This document shows, in pieces, positions 18,485-27,557 of a DNA stretch of 64,000 bases. The stretch is from positions 56,964-120,963 of the forward strand of contig CAYLUN010000009.1 of the NCBI GenBank assembly GCA_964386865.1, written 5' to 3'. Positions within the stretch are counted from its first letter, which is position 1. Every line of letters starts with the position of its first letter. The notes under the pieces are model-generated. The model made no database searches. It was not told the origin of the DNA and worked only from the letters and a program-made list of their open reading frames with translations. This DNA is from CAYLUN01 sp964386865. Lineage in GTDB: Bacteria; Verrucomicrobiota; Kiritimatiellia; RFP12; UBA1067. The translations under genes and the position numbers were made by a program.

Positions 18485-21400
18485 CTACTCCCGCGCCCGC
18501 ATCGGATCGCCGTAAAGCCCGATCTCCTCCAGCGGCAGCTTCGTGAACGGCGTGTCCGCCGCCACGGCGTCGAGGTCCGGCATCGCGGCGAAGGCCTGGT
18601 TGTCCCAGGCGTCGAGGCCTTTGGGAGGACGGTAGAAGACCTGCTCGGCTCCGACGAACACGTTGCGCCAGACGCTGTTGACGTCGACTTTGCGCTGGAT
18701 CTCCGTCAGCTCGGGGTAGCGCGTGATGTAGGGCGGCACGAGGATGTTGACCTCTTCGAGCAGAAGGCGCCTCACGTGGTCGCGGTTGATATACTCGTCC
18801 CACCGCTTCGGCCCCCACGGCGAGAAGCTCACCCCGTAGCGGCAGCCGACAAACACGTTGTTATCCACAATGTTCAGGTGGCCGCCGTGGATCTGCACGC
18901 CGCCGAAGTGGCCGCTTGAGGCGCGCTCGAACCAGTTGCCGTACACGACCATGCCGCTGATCGCGTCGTCGAAGCGGATTCCCGCCTGCCCGCACGGGAT
19001 TTCGCCGCCGCCGATGTCCTGCCACCGGTTAAAGCGGATCACCACGCCGCCATACGACGGGTTGCCCCACATGTCGATGCCGCCCTGGTCGTCGGACTCC
19101 TGCACCACGTGATCCACTTGGTTGAGCTCAATGAGGTGATCGTTACCTTCGATGCGCATCGCGCTCGACGGAGCGCCGTGGAACCAGTTGTGCGCCACGC
19201 GCGTGCCGCACCCCTCCAGCAGCAACGCAGGGTTGTAGGTGTGCGACAGCCGCCCGAAACCGCGCACCTCGTTGTTCTCGATCACGATCCGCCCTGAGGT
19301 CAGGTTCTTGCGGTTGCCCCCGCTCACGTGCATGCCCGTATGGCCCAGCGTGTGCAGGAGGTTGCCGTAGACCTTCAGGTTGGCGCTGCGGAGCGCCGTC
19401 AGCGCCGTGCCGCCGAGCCGGCGGATCACACAGCGCGCGACGACCGCGTTTACGCAGTTGTCCAGCACGAGCCCGTTCTGCTGGCCGTACTCGCACGTGA
19501 GCCCCTCAAACGCAACCTCCTGTACGCCTTTTGCCTCGATAAAGGGCTTGTCCCAGCGCGACAGCACCAGCTCGCTGAACCACGGGTGCTTGACGGGCCA
19601 CACGTAAAGCAAGCCGGCCTTCGCGTCCAGATACCACTCGCCCGGCCGGTCGATCTCCTCCAGCAGGTTCAGCACATAGAACGGGCGGCCCTCGGCGATG
19701 CCGTAGCCCGGCTTCTCCTTGAGCGTGAGCGTGCCCGCCGCCGCGTCGAGCGCCTTCACGGGGACGGTGCAGCCCGCCCACAGGTGCAGCCAGTAGCCGT
19801 TCGCCATCAGGTCGGCTGCGCCCGCCCACCGCGCCAGGCGCTCGGTCTTGCAGGCAAACGTGTGGTTGGTCGCGTCGAGCACCGCGGCGATCTTCAGCGT
19901 GCCGTCGTTCGGCCAGCGCGCGATCGGCAGCGGCGCGCCGTCCTGATACAGCTCGCGCACGGTCCTGTTGCCCATCCCGTACCCGTAGCTCGTCTGCGGC
20001 GCCAGCGCCGCGCACCCCTGCGCCCTGAGGTCCGCCACGCGCACCTTGCCGCGCGCCTCCGGCGGCAGCCGCGCCAGCGCCGCCGGATCGGTCACTTTCT
20101 TGAGGCCCTTCACGCGGAGCCCGCCGTCGAGCACCGGCTTCTCGTCCCGCCACGCGCGGTACATGACCGGCGCGTTGAAGCAGCCGGAGTCCGCCTCCGT
20201 AAGCGTGAAGGTGTTGGTCACCGAGTACCGGCCGCCGCGCAGCCACACGGTCGCGCCGCCGGGCGGTAGCAGCCCGCCGACCTTATTCGCCCGCACGACG
20301 TCCCGGGCGCGCTCCAGCGTCGCAAAAGGCTTCTCCAGCGTGCCGGGGCTGGCGTCGTCGCCCGCGGGCGAGACGAAGTACTCCACGCCGGATGCGGGCA
20401 GCGGGCGCAACCGCTCGCGCCCCGCCTCGGGGTCGCGCGCGGGCTTGCCTGCCAGACGGTTGGCGCACGCGGCCGCGCACGCCTCGGCCTCGGCCTTGAA
20501 GTGCGGCACCTGGTTGGTCACGGCGGCCGCCCTCCGATACGCCTCAGCCGCTTCGGCCAGCTTGCCCTCCCTCTGCCAGGCCTGGGCAGAGGCCAGCGCC
20601 GCGAGGCCCCGCACGTGGATGGGCAGCCGCCCGTCCGCGAGCACCGCCTCATACTGCTCCCGCGCGGCTGGCCAGCGCCCGGCCTGGCGCAGCGTCTGGG
20701 CACACTTCTGCCGCACCTCCGCGACGTCCAGCGGCGACGCGCCGTCCGCGGTCAGCACCTGCTCATAGACGCGCACAGCGCCGTCCGCATCGCCCTCGCG
20801 CGCCAGGCTCGCGCCCAGCGCGAGCGCGAAGAGGCGCTGCGTCTCGGCGTCCAGCTCCATGTGCTCGGGCAGCTTTTTCAGCACGCGGCTCGGCAGCTCC
20901 CCTCCTGCGCCTTGGCGGCACGCCTGCACCAGCCGCTCAACCGCCTGCCCGCGCAGGTGCGCCGGCGCGGCCGGATTCTCGAACACCGCCGCGCAGGCCT
21001 CGGCCTGATTGGTCGCTCCGTTCCGTGCCGCAGCCAACTGAGCCAACACCGCTTTCGCCGCCGGCCGATCCGCAGCGCCGGCCAGCGAGAGCGCGGCGAC
21101 CTCCTCGGGCGGCAGCGCCTTGTCGAATACGGCGAGTTCGTCGGCCGCCATCCGCAGCGAGCCCACGCCGTAGCCTGAGAAGCCCAAACGCAGCGAGGCT
21201 TTGGGCGCGACTGCCGGCCCGTCGTACGGCTTCTCCGACGAGAGCAGGCCGTTCACGTAGATCCGCACGAGGGAGCCGTCCCACGTCGCCGCCAGATGGT
21301 TCCAGAACCCCGCGCTCAGGCTGTCGTCCGCCCGTACCGAGAAGGCCCCCTTCTCGCGCCCCAGCTCGATGGACGGCAGCCGCGTCTTCCAGTCGTAGAC

Positions 21401-21844
21401 CGCCAGCCGCCAGCCGTCGTTGTAGCCGCTGCCACTGGAGGCGATCATGCCGTTCACGCTGCCCGCGTTGCCAGCCTTGGAGCCCATGCCAAGGGGCCTC
21501 AGCCAGACCGACACCGTGAACGCGTTGCTGGCTGACGCCAGCGCGGGCGCCTCGAACGAGTCGCCATCCAGAACGACCGCAGCCAGGCCCGCGACGCGCC
21601 CGACCTCGGTGGTGACGCCGGAACGCCCGTCCGGACGATAGCGCATATCCGCCGCCGCGCCGGCTAGGTTGGGCTGCGCCGCGTCGCCGCTCTTGAACGA
21701 GTAGAAGCGCACGAGGCCCGGCCGCCCTCTGAGCGCTTCCGCATCCCGCCGCCACGCCGCCTCCGGCGCCTGTTGCGCCCACGCCGCGCCCGCCACAGCG
21801 AAACCCGCAACGACGCACACCCGCATGATCTCTCTCATCGACAT
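18485..21844 (-). CDS. Large secreted LamG - TPR-like - right-handed beta-helix protein
   Basis: A 1,119-residue exported protein. A signal peptide (to about residue 23) is followed by a LamG/concanavalin-like lectin fold (about 45-260; FTVSVWLRPL, GFWNHLAATWDGSLVRIYVNG). A helical Ala-rich region resembling TPR repeats (about 265-480) comes next. The long C-terminal part begins YFVSPAGDDASPGTLEKPFA, typical of parallel beta-helix polysaccharide lyases and glycosidases, and contains repeated helix rungs (VVARCVIRRLGGTAL, IVIENNEVRGFGRL). It probably binds and cleaves a polysaccharide at the cell surface, but I cannot tell whether as lyase or hydrolase. The ATG at 21844 is used; an in-frame ATG at 21838 is also possible. 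A LamG/TPR/beta-helix combination is uncommon. Confidence 0.82.
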   Translation of the reverse strand: MSMREIMRVCVVAGFAVAGAAWAQQAPEAAWRRDAEALRGRPGLVRFYSFKSGDAAQPNLAGAAADMRYRPDGRSGVTTEVGRVAGLAAVVLDGDSFEAPALASASNAFTVSVWLRPLGMGSKAGNAGSVNGMIASSGSGYNDGWRLAVYDWKTRLPSIELGREKGAFSVRADDSLSAGFWNHLAATWDGSLVRIYVNGLLSSEKPYDGPAVAPKASLRLGFSGYGVGSLRMAADELAVFDKALPPEEVAALSLAGAADRPAAKAVLAQLAAARNGATNQAEACAAVFENPAAPAHLRGQAVERLVQACRQGAGGELPSRVLKKLPEHMELDAETQRLFALALGASLAREGDADGAVRVYEQVLTADGASPLDVAEVRQKCAQTLRQAGRWPAAREQYEAVLADGRLPIHVRGLAALASAQAWQREGKLAEAAEAYRRAAAVTNQVPHFKAEAEACAAACANRLAGKPARDPEAGRERLRPLPASGVEYFVSPAGDDASPGTLEKPFATLERARDVVRANKVGGLLPPGGATVWLRGGRYSVTNTFTLTEADSGCFNAPVMYRAWRDEKPVLDGGLRVKGLKKVTDPAALARLPPEARGKVRVADLRAQGCAALAPQTSYGYGMGNRTVRELYQDGAPLPIARWPNDGTLKIAAVLDATNHTFACKTERLARWAGAADLMANGYWLHLWAGCTVPVKALDAAAGTLTLKEKPGYGIAEGRPFYVLNLLEEIDRPGEWYLDAKAGLLYVWPVKHPWFSELVLSRWDKPFIEAKGVQEVAFEGLTCEYGQQNGLVLDNCVNAVVARCVIRRLGGTALTALRSANLKVYGNLLHTLGHTGMHVSGGNRKNLTSGRIVIENNEVRGFGRLSHTYNPALLLEGCGTRVAHNWFHGAPSSAMRIEGNDHLIELNQVDHVVQESDDQGGIDMWGNPSYGGVVIRFNRWQDIGGGEIPCGQAGIRFDDAISGMVVYGNWFERASSGHFGGVQIHGGHLNIVDNNVFVGCRYGVSFSPWGPKRWDEYINRDHVRRLLLEEVNILVPPYITRYPELTEIQRKVDVNSVWRNVFVGAEQVFYRPPKGLDAWDNQAFAAMPDLDAVAADTPFTKLPLEEIGLYGDPMRARE

Positions 21845-22076
21845 TTCCCCCGCCTCGTTAGATTGCGCCCCACCATACCAAAATTACGCGAGCCGTGAAT
21901 AGCGGATAACGTGCGACGTCACGGTTATTCGAAGCCATACGGACAGACAACAGCGATAGCAAACAAGTTGTCTTGCCGCGAAGGCACAGCGCGCAACGAA
22001 GAAACGCCAAGCCAAACTCCTCGCTACCGATGAAACTCTTTGGCGTCCATTCGTGGTCTTACCGTGTGGCGGAGCT

Positions 22077-22769
22077 CTATGGAGACGCCATCCCCAACGT
22101 CTTCAGCAGCGATTCGAGAGCCTGTCCGATCTCCGCCGGATTGACGCCGTTCGGCCCCGCCCGGCTGACATACGAGAAGCGCCCGTCCACCCCCACGACA
22201 CAGGCCCGGCTCGGCCACGCCCCGTAGGCGCGCTCGACCGTGTCCGCCATGTCGTCGAGCAGGACGGGCATGCCTAGCTGCATGGTCTTCACGCACCCGC
22301 TGGCCGCCTGCGCGCGCTCCTGCAGCGTCTGGGGCGTGTCGACGATGACCCCGTCCCTCTCGTTCTGAGGGACTTGCCGCCCGTCCGCAGGATGAGCTTC
22401 GCGAACATAGACAAGGTAGAACTGCGCCCGGTTCCCGTACCGCCGGTACAGGGTCTCCAAGGCCGCAGCCTTGGAGCGGAACGGGGGTCAAGTGAAGCTC
22501 GATAAAATTAGCACGACGGGCCGCTTGCCCCGCAGGGCTGACAGGCGCACGGACTCTACCTTCTGAGCCGAGGAGACGGTGTTCGTCGCCAGAAACGGAT
22601 CCAGCCGGGAAAGCGCGAAGTCGGGAGCCAGCTGCCCAACCTTCAGCAGCTCCAGCTGTCGCTCAGCCTGGCCGGGCCGAAGAGGAGCCTCCCGCTGGGC
22701 ACTCGCCTGCGCGACCGCGAACAGCAAGGCTGGCATGATCATCCACGCGCGTCGAAACAAGGCCGGCAT
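22077..22769 (-). CDS. Iodothyronine deiodinase-like selenoprotein (in-frame TGA = Sec)
   Basis: Read straight, this is two frames split by one TGA at 22488-22490, but both halves share the same frame and together make one thioredoxin-fold protein of 230 residues with Sec at position 94. The context LILSSFT-Sec-PPFR matches the active site of iodothyronine deiodinases (T-U-P-P/S-F). FYLVYVREAHPADG, 25 residues later, matches the deiodinase motif YIDEAHPSDG. A signal peptide (MPALFRRAWMIMPALLF...) implies export. AGGAGG at 22778-22783 lies 8 nt before the ATG at 22769; a GTG at 22775 is the alternative. A SECIS-type hairpin follows the TGA. Bacterial members are probably thiol/selenol redox enzymes or reductive dehalogenation-like proteins, and the substrate is unknown. 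No selA, selB or tRNA-Sec gene is in the window. Neighbours are a GH31 gene and the beta-helix gene. Confidence 0.85.
22455..22476 (-). promoter_or_regulatory. Bacterial SECIS hairpin directing Sec insertion
   Basis: In the mRNA, 9 perfect base pairs (CTCCAAGGC with GCCTTGGAG) close a 4-nt loop TGCG. The loop begins 20 nt after the TGA. That fits the published bacterial SECIS rule: loop 16-37 nt from UGA, small apical loop, and a G in its first two positions. The hairpin lies within the coding sequence, as expected for bacteria. Confidence 0.8.
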
Positions 22770-22853
22770 CCTCACATCCTCCTCCCAAAATTAACCAGTG
22801 TCTTCATTGCGTAACGCTGATTATCAAATCCCGCGCCGGATGAGTCAAGTCGG

Positions 22854-25094
22854 CTATTCAGCTTCCTTCCAGTCGAGCCACTCGACTTGGCGGTCGGCTT
22901 TGACCCAGACCACGCGCACGCTGCGGGCCGCTTTCATCTGCCGCCCCTCTGCGGCCGTCACGGAGAGCGCCGGCTTGCCGTCGGCTCCGAGTCTGGCCGC
23001 ATAGGTCGTGAGCCGGTACTCGCCGCTGCGGTAGCCGAACCCGTTGCCGGCGTCCTCGTAAAGCGCGCCGGCTGCCTCGCCCTTCTCGTCGAGGCTCACG
23101 TAGAGGGTCAGCGGGTCGAGCGGCTGCTCGTCGGTGTGCTGCATCGGCGGGCCGGCCGGCACGATCGCCCCCGGACGGATCCTGAGGGCGGGCTGATATT
23201 TGCCGTCGTCGCCCTCGACCACGGAGAGCGCGCGCCACGCGCCCTTGGGCAGCGCGCCGCCGTGCCAGTCCGGCACGACCAGCAGATCCGTGCCGCACAG
23301 AAAGGCGTTCTCCTCGGCCCGCAAGGCGGGGTCTTTGACGTCGGCGAAGAAGGCCGGCTGCATCACCGGCAGCCCGCTGGTCGACGCCTTCTGGAACTGC
23401 GTGTAGAGGTAGGGCATCAGGCGGTAGCGCCGGCTGAGCGCCACGCGCGCCGCGCGCTCGGTTTCCTCGCCGAACGCCCACGGCTCCTTGCGCGGCGCGT
23501 TTAGCTCGCTGTGCCCGCGCATAAACGGGTAGAACGCGCCGACCCCGATCCACCGCGCGAACAGCTCGGGCGTGGCCGAGCCCGCGTAGCCGCCCAGGTC
23601 GGGGCCGACGAACGGCTGGCCGGAGAGCCCCATGTTCAGGCACATCGGCGTCGCCAGCTTCATGTGCGCCTCCGACGCCGCGTTGTCGCCGGTCCAGGTC
23701 GCGCCGTAGCGGTGCCCGCCGAGGTAGTTCGAGCGCGAGAGCACAAAGGGCCGCCGGTCGGGGCTCGCCAGCAGGATGCCCTCGCGCGAAGCCTTGATCA
23801 TCAGCATGCCGTAAATGTTGTGGTAGAGCGCGTGGCGGCCGGGCTGGAGCACGCCGCCCGCAAACGCCACCCCGCCCAGGTGGGCGGCGCAGTCGGGCAT
23901 TGTCAGCTGCGGGCCGCCGTTGAACACCGCCGGCTCGTTCATGTCGTTCCACACGCCGTCCACGCCCATCGCCAGGAACGCCTGGTACAGCCCGCCCCAC
24001 CACGCGGCGGCGGCGGGCAGCGTGAAGTCGGGGAAGCCCGTCAGCCCCGGCCAGACGCGGCCGACGTACATGTCGTCCGGCACGCTCGCCAACTGGGCCC
24101 GCCCCTTCGCGTCCTCCTCGCTAAGGAGCTGAGGTCCGTCGCCCGTGCGCACGTAGAAGCCCCTGTCCCGCATCTCGCGGAAGACGGCGTAGTCGGGGTC
24201 GGCCTTCGGCGCGGGGTCGATCATCCACACCGAGCGGAACCCGCGCTCGTGGAGGTAGGCGTTGGTCGCCTTGGGGTCAGGGAAGCGCGCCTTGTCGACG
24301 GTGAAGATACGGAAGCCGTCCATGTAGTGGATGTCGAACCAGATCACGTCGCAAGGCAGCCGGCGCGAGCGGAAGTTCTCGGCGATGCTGCGGATCTCGG
24401 CGTCGTCCATGTACGAGTAGCGGCACTGCTGGTAGCCCAGCGCCCACTTGGGCGGCAGCTCCATCGTGCCGGTCAGGGACGCGAGGGCGGCGAGCACGCC
24501 CTGCGGCGACTCGCGCTCGATCACGACCACGCGGAAGGGTGCGGCCTCGAAGTCGAAGCGCACGTTGCCGCCGCGTAGGTCGATCTCGCCGCGCGCCGTC
24601 GTGTCCGCGACCACGCCGAAGGCCCGGCCGTCCTTGCGCACCCCCAGCACCCACGGGTGCGCCTGGTAGAGGTTCGGCCCGCCCCCGTACGTGTAGTTGT
24701 CCTTGCAGTAGACGAAGGTCACGCAGCCGTTGCGGCGCAGCGGCCCCGCCTGCTCGCCCGTGCCGTAGAGGTCCGCCTCGCGCCCGAGCCCGTCGAACGC
24801 CGCGCGGTAGCGGGCCGGCGCGGGGCCGCCGCTGTTCAGCTCCTTCACGGTCTCGTAAGGCCCGCTCACCGTTGACCACGCGGGCTTCAGCGACCAGGAC
24901 GGAGGCACGTCGCCCTGCCTCTTCAGGGCGACGGCGAAGGCTGGCGACGGCGCCAGCCTTGCGGCGTCGAAGGCCGGCGGCTCGAGCACGACAATCCCGT
25001 CTCCGGCGGAGTAGTCAGCCGACCAGGCAACACCCCGGCAGAGAGCCGCGGCCAGCGCCGCGGCGACAGAGCGAGCAGACCAGAGACCCTTCAT
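22854..25094 (-). CDS. Secreted GH31 family glycosidase (alpha-glucosidase/xylosidase type)
   Basis: A 746-residue GH31 enzyme. An N-terminal signal peptide (MKGLWSARSVAAALAAALCRG) leads into a beta-sandwich domain with GLGREADLYGTGEQAGPLRR, the GH31 substrate-loop region. The catalytic barrel has PPKWALGYQQCRYSY and VIWFDIHYMDGF. GVWNDMNEP contains the nucleophile, Asp384. The downstream barrel regions RPFVLSRSNYLGGHRYGATWTGDN (about 440-470) and FVGPDLGGYAGS follow, and distal beta domains close the protein. It removes alpha-linked terminal sugars by a retaining mechanism. The start at 25094 is chosen because AGGAGG lies 6 nt upstream and it yields the signal peptide; the frame is open further upstream without support. 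The exact sugar (glucose, xylose or galactose) cannot be fixed. Confidence 0.92.
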   Translation of the reverse strand: MKGLWSARSVAAALAAALCRGVAWSADYSAGDGIVVLEPPAFDAARLAPSPAFAVALKRQGDVPPSWSLKPAWSTVSGPYETVKELNSGGPAPARYRAAFDGLGREADLYGTGEQAGPLRRNGCVTFVYCKDNYTYGGGPNLYQAHPWVLGVRKDGRAFGVVADTTARGEIDLRGGNVRFDFEAAPFRVVVIERESPQGVLAALASLTGTMELPPKWALGYQQCRYSYMDDAEIRSIAENFRSRRLPCDVIWFDIHYMDGFRIFTVDKARFPDPKATNAYLHERGFRSVWMIDPAPKADPDYAVFREMRDRGFYVRTGDGPQLLSEEDAKGRAQLASVPDDMYVGRVWPGLTGFPDFTLPAAAAWWGGLYQAFLAMGVDGVWNDMNEPAVFNGGPQLTMPDCAAHLGGVAFAGGVLQPGRHALYHNIYGMLMIKASREGILLASPDRRPFVLSRSNYLGGHRYGATWTGDNAASEAHMKLATPMCLNMGLSGQPFVGPDLGGYAGSATPELFARWIGVGAFYPFMRGHSELNAPRKEPWAFGEETERAARVALSRRYRLMPYLYTQFQKASTSGLPVMQPAFFADVKDPALRAEENAFLCGTDLLVVPDWHGGALPKGAWRALSVVEGDDGKYQPALRIRPGAIVPAGPPMQHTDEQPLDPLTLYVSLDEKGEAAGALYEDAGNGFGYRSGEYRLTTYAARLGADGKPALSVTAAEGRQMKAARSVRVVWVKADRQVEWLDWKEAE

Positions 25095-25317
25095 GCGCGA
25101 CCTCCTTATCCCAACCCCGCAACGCATCTCAATGGACAGGCCTTGACTGTAGCACCTGCGCAAGGAACTGTCCAGCGGAAGCCTGTTCGTGCTTGACGCA
25201 TCCGCACCGGTTTGACAGCCTACCCGCCTGCAAACGCTGTCTCCGGCCGCTTTCAGGGCGCTCGCGCGCCAAGCATCCGCCTGAGCCGGGCCGGCTGACC
25301 GCAGGGAGAGAGGCGCA

Positions 25318-25971
25318 ATGCCAGACAAACCCCGACATCTCGTGCAAGGCGTGCGGCACCTCACCGCCACGACGTTCGTGATCCGCATCGACCGGCACGC
25401 GTTCCGGGCGCTGGCCGGGCAGCACGTGACGCTGGGCCCCCACCAGTTCGCCATCAACCGCGAATACTCCATCTATTCCCCGCCCGACGAGCCCTACCTG
25501 GAGTTCATCATTAAGGCCCGGCCGGGAAGCGAGACCGCCCGCGCCCTGCAGCAGGCCAGGCCCGGCGACGAGGTCGACCTGGCCGGCCCCTACGGCGAGT
25601 TCCTGATCGCCGATCCTGCCGACCGGACACGCCGCTACCTCTTTGTGGCCACGGGTGTCGGCATCGCGCCGTTCCACTGCTTCGTCAGGCACTACCCCGG
25701 GCTCGACTACAGGCTGATCCACGGCGTCTCCCGGCTGGAAGACCGCTACGAGCTGGCCGACTACGAGCGAAGCCGCACCGTCGCCTGCGTCAGCCGCGAG
25801 GAGGGCGGCGACTTCAAGGGGCGGGTCACAGACTACCTCCGCACGCACGCCGTCGAGCCGGACCGCCTCTGCTACATCTGCGGCCACAGCGCCATGGTCG
25901 CCAACGTGTACGACCTGCTGCGCGGGCAGGGCGTGCCCAGCGACAACCTCCTGACCGAGACCTTTTTCTAA
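25318..25971 (+). CDS. Ferredoxin-NADP reductase-like flavoprotein domain
   Basis: A 217-residue protein with an FAD-binding beta-barrel (NREYSIYSPP, the R-x-Y-S flavin motif near 48-57) and an NAD(P)-binding domain (LFVATGVGIAPFHCFV near 103-118; CYICGHSAMVANVYDLL near 183-199). The closing TETFF matches the aromatic C-terminal end of many ferredoxin-NADP reductases. It should move electrons between NAD(P)H and a small carrier such as ferredoxin or flavodoxin. It has no fused iron-sulfur domain and no signal peptide, so it is cytoplasmic. The radical SAM gene starts 58 nt downstream, which suggests it supplies the reducing electrons for that enzyme. Confidence 0.88.
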   Translation: MPDKPRHLVQGVRHLTATTFVIRIDRHAFRALAGQHVTLGPHQFAINREYSIYSPPDEPYLEFIIKARPGSETARALQQARPGDEVDLAGPYGEFLIADPADRTRRYLFVATGVGIAPFHCFVRHYPGLDYRLIHGVSRLEDRYELADYERSRTVACVSREEGGDFKGRVTDYLRTHAVEPDRLCYICGHSAMVANVYDLLRGQGVPSDNLLTETFF

Positions 25972-26029
25972 CCGACCCGCAAAACCGCGCACATGACGGC
26001 CGTCCGCGCAACGGCGAGGCACAGACACC

Positions 26030-27532
26030 ATGAAGGTTGCGATCTCCTACCCGCCCATCCTGAACGCCCGCGGCCAAGTCGCCATGGTCTCTCAGAACCG
26101 CAACGTGCAGTACTTCAAGATCCCCACCTACCTTCTGCCGGTCGTGCACGCGCAGGCGGCGACCTGGTTGCGCGACATCGGCTGCGAGGTGCGCTGGGAC
26201 GACGGCAACGCGCAGCAGAAGAGCTTCGACGAGTGGTACGCGGGGCTGCTCGCGTGGCGGCCGGACGTCGTGGTCTTCGAAAGCACGACCCCCGTGATGA
26301 AGTTCTACTGGCGGCTGATCAACCGGCTCAAGGGCGACCTGCCGAAGGCGCTCGTCATCATGACCGGCTACCACTCCATGCGCAAGCCGGCCGAGACGAT
26401 CCGCGAGAGCGCGGCCGACGTCATCGTGCAGAGCAACCACGTCGACTTTGTCCTGAAGAAGCTGATCCCTTACATCGCCGAGCACGAGGACTGGCGAACC
26501 TCCTGCATGATCGAAGGGCTCTGCATCCGCGTCGAAGACCAGAAGTTCCGGCCCACAGGCGCCTTCAAGCGGGTCGAGGACCTGAACCTCTCCCCCGACG
26601 TCGACCGCGATCTGGTCGAGTGGAAGCGCTACGCCTACGAGAACGGCAACTACCTGCGCACGCCAGGCACGTATGCCACCAGCGTGATCCGCGACTGCAC
26701 GTTCGGGAAGTGCACCTTCTGCCGCTACAACGGCCCCGACCTCACCTTCTCCGTGCGCTCGGTCGAGAGGAGCTTGAACGAGTACCAGCGGCTGATCGAG
26801 GACTATGGGGCGCGGGAGATCTTCGACGACTCCGGCGTGTGGTACCGCGGCGAGCAGGCGCGCGAATTCGCCCGCGGGATCATCGCCCGCGGCCTGCACA
26901 CGCGCGGCTGCTACTTCGGCTTCAACACCCGCTTCGGCTACCTGGATGAGGAGACCATTGCGCTGCTGGCCAGGGCCAACTTCCGCTTCGTGCTGGTGGG
27001 CCTGGAGGCGGCGGACGCCGAAACCCTCACGCGGCTGAACAAGGGCTACCTGCCGCACCAGGCCCTCCAGAACCTCAACCTCTTCACCCGCTACGGGCTC
27101 CACCCCCACCTGACCATCATGGTGGGCTACTACTGGCAGACGGCCGAGCAGCTCGCGGGAACCGTCCGCGCCGTCCGCGAGATGATGTTCAAGGGCGCGG
27201 CCCGCACGCTGCAGGTGACGATCTGCACGCCGCTGGACTTCACGCCCTACCACAAAGAGTGCCTCGCCAACGACGTGCTGCTGACCGAGGACTACGACGA
27301 CTTCGACATGAGCAAGCTAATCGTCAAGACGCCCATCCCGCACGAGGCGTACTACCAAGCGATCCGCGACATGTACGGGATCGCGGTGGACCCCCGCTTC
27401 GTGGCCCGCCAGCTCCGCTTCCTCGCCTCGGGCCGAGGCCGCGACTGGGAGTTTCTTTTCCGCTACGGCTGGCGCGCCCTGCGCCGCGTGCGCAACCACG
27501 TCTACAACCTGACGTCCCAGCGCCACCCCTGA
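26030..27532 (+). CDS. Radical SAM protein with N-terminal B12-binding-like domain
   Basis: A 500-residue protein. Residues 1 to about 150 look like the Rossmann fold of cobalamin-binding radical SAM enzymes (DVVVFESTTPVMKFYWRLI, then a GYHSM loop), but the usual D-x-H-x-x-G motif is not evident. The cluster site is RDCTFGKCTFC with C223, C228 and C231, spaced C-x4-C-x2-C rather than the standard C-x3-C-x2-C. The barrel continues with IFDDSGVWYRGEQ, FGFNTRFGYLDEE, RFVLVGLEAADAETL and LTIMVGYYW. It is expected to bind a 4Fe-4S cluster and S-adenosylmethionine and to catalyse a radical reaction. The substrate is unknown. The upstream flavoprotein may be its electron donor. Confidence 0.87.
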   Translation: MKVAISYPPILNARGQVAMVSQNRNVQYFKIPTYLLPVVHAQAATWLRDIGCEVRWDDGNAQQKSFDEWYAGLLAWRPDVVVFESTTPVMKFYWRLINRLKGDLPKALVIMTGYHSMRKPAETIRESAADVIVQSNHVDFVLKKLIPYIAEHEDWRTSCMIEGLCIRVEDQKFRPTGAFKRVEDLNLSPDVDRDLVEWKRYAYENGNYLRTPGTYATSVIRDCTFGKCTFCRYNGPDLTFSVRSVERSLNEYQRLIEDYGAREIFDDSGVWYRGEQAREFARGIIARGLHTRGCYFGFNTRFGYLDEETIALLARANFRFVLVGLEAADAETLTRLNKGYLPHQALQNLNLFTRYGLHPHLTIMVGYYWQTAEQLAGTVRAVREMMFKGAARTLQVTICTPLDFTPYHKECLANDVLLTEDYDDFDMSKLIVKTPIPHEAYYQAIRDMYGIAVDPRFVARQLRFLASGRGRDWEFLFRYGWRALRRVRNHVYNLTSQRHP

Positions 27533-27557
27533 CCGGCCGGACGCGTGCGCTTCGCAG

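Noticed and set aside
22077..22460. Independent small gene downstream of the TGA starting at TTG 22458-22460
   Set aside because: It is in the same frame as the upstream part, lacks its own ribosome site, and begins in the middle of a thioredoxin fold; the selenoprotein reading explains both parts.
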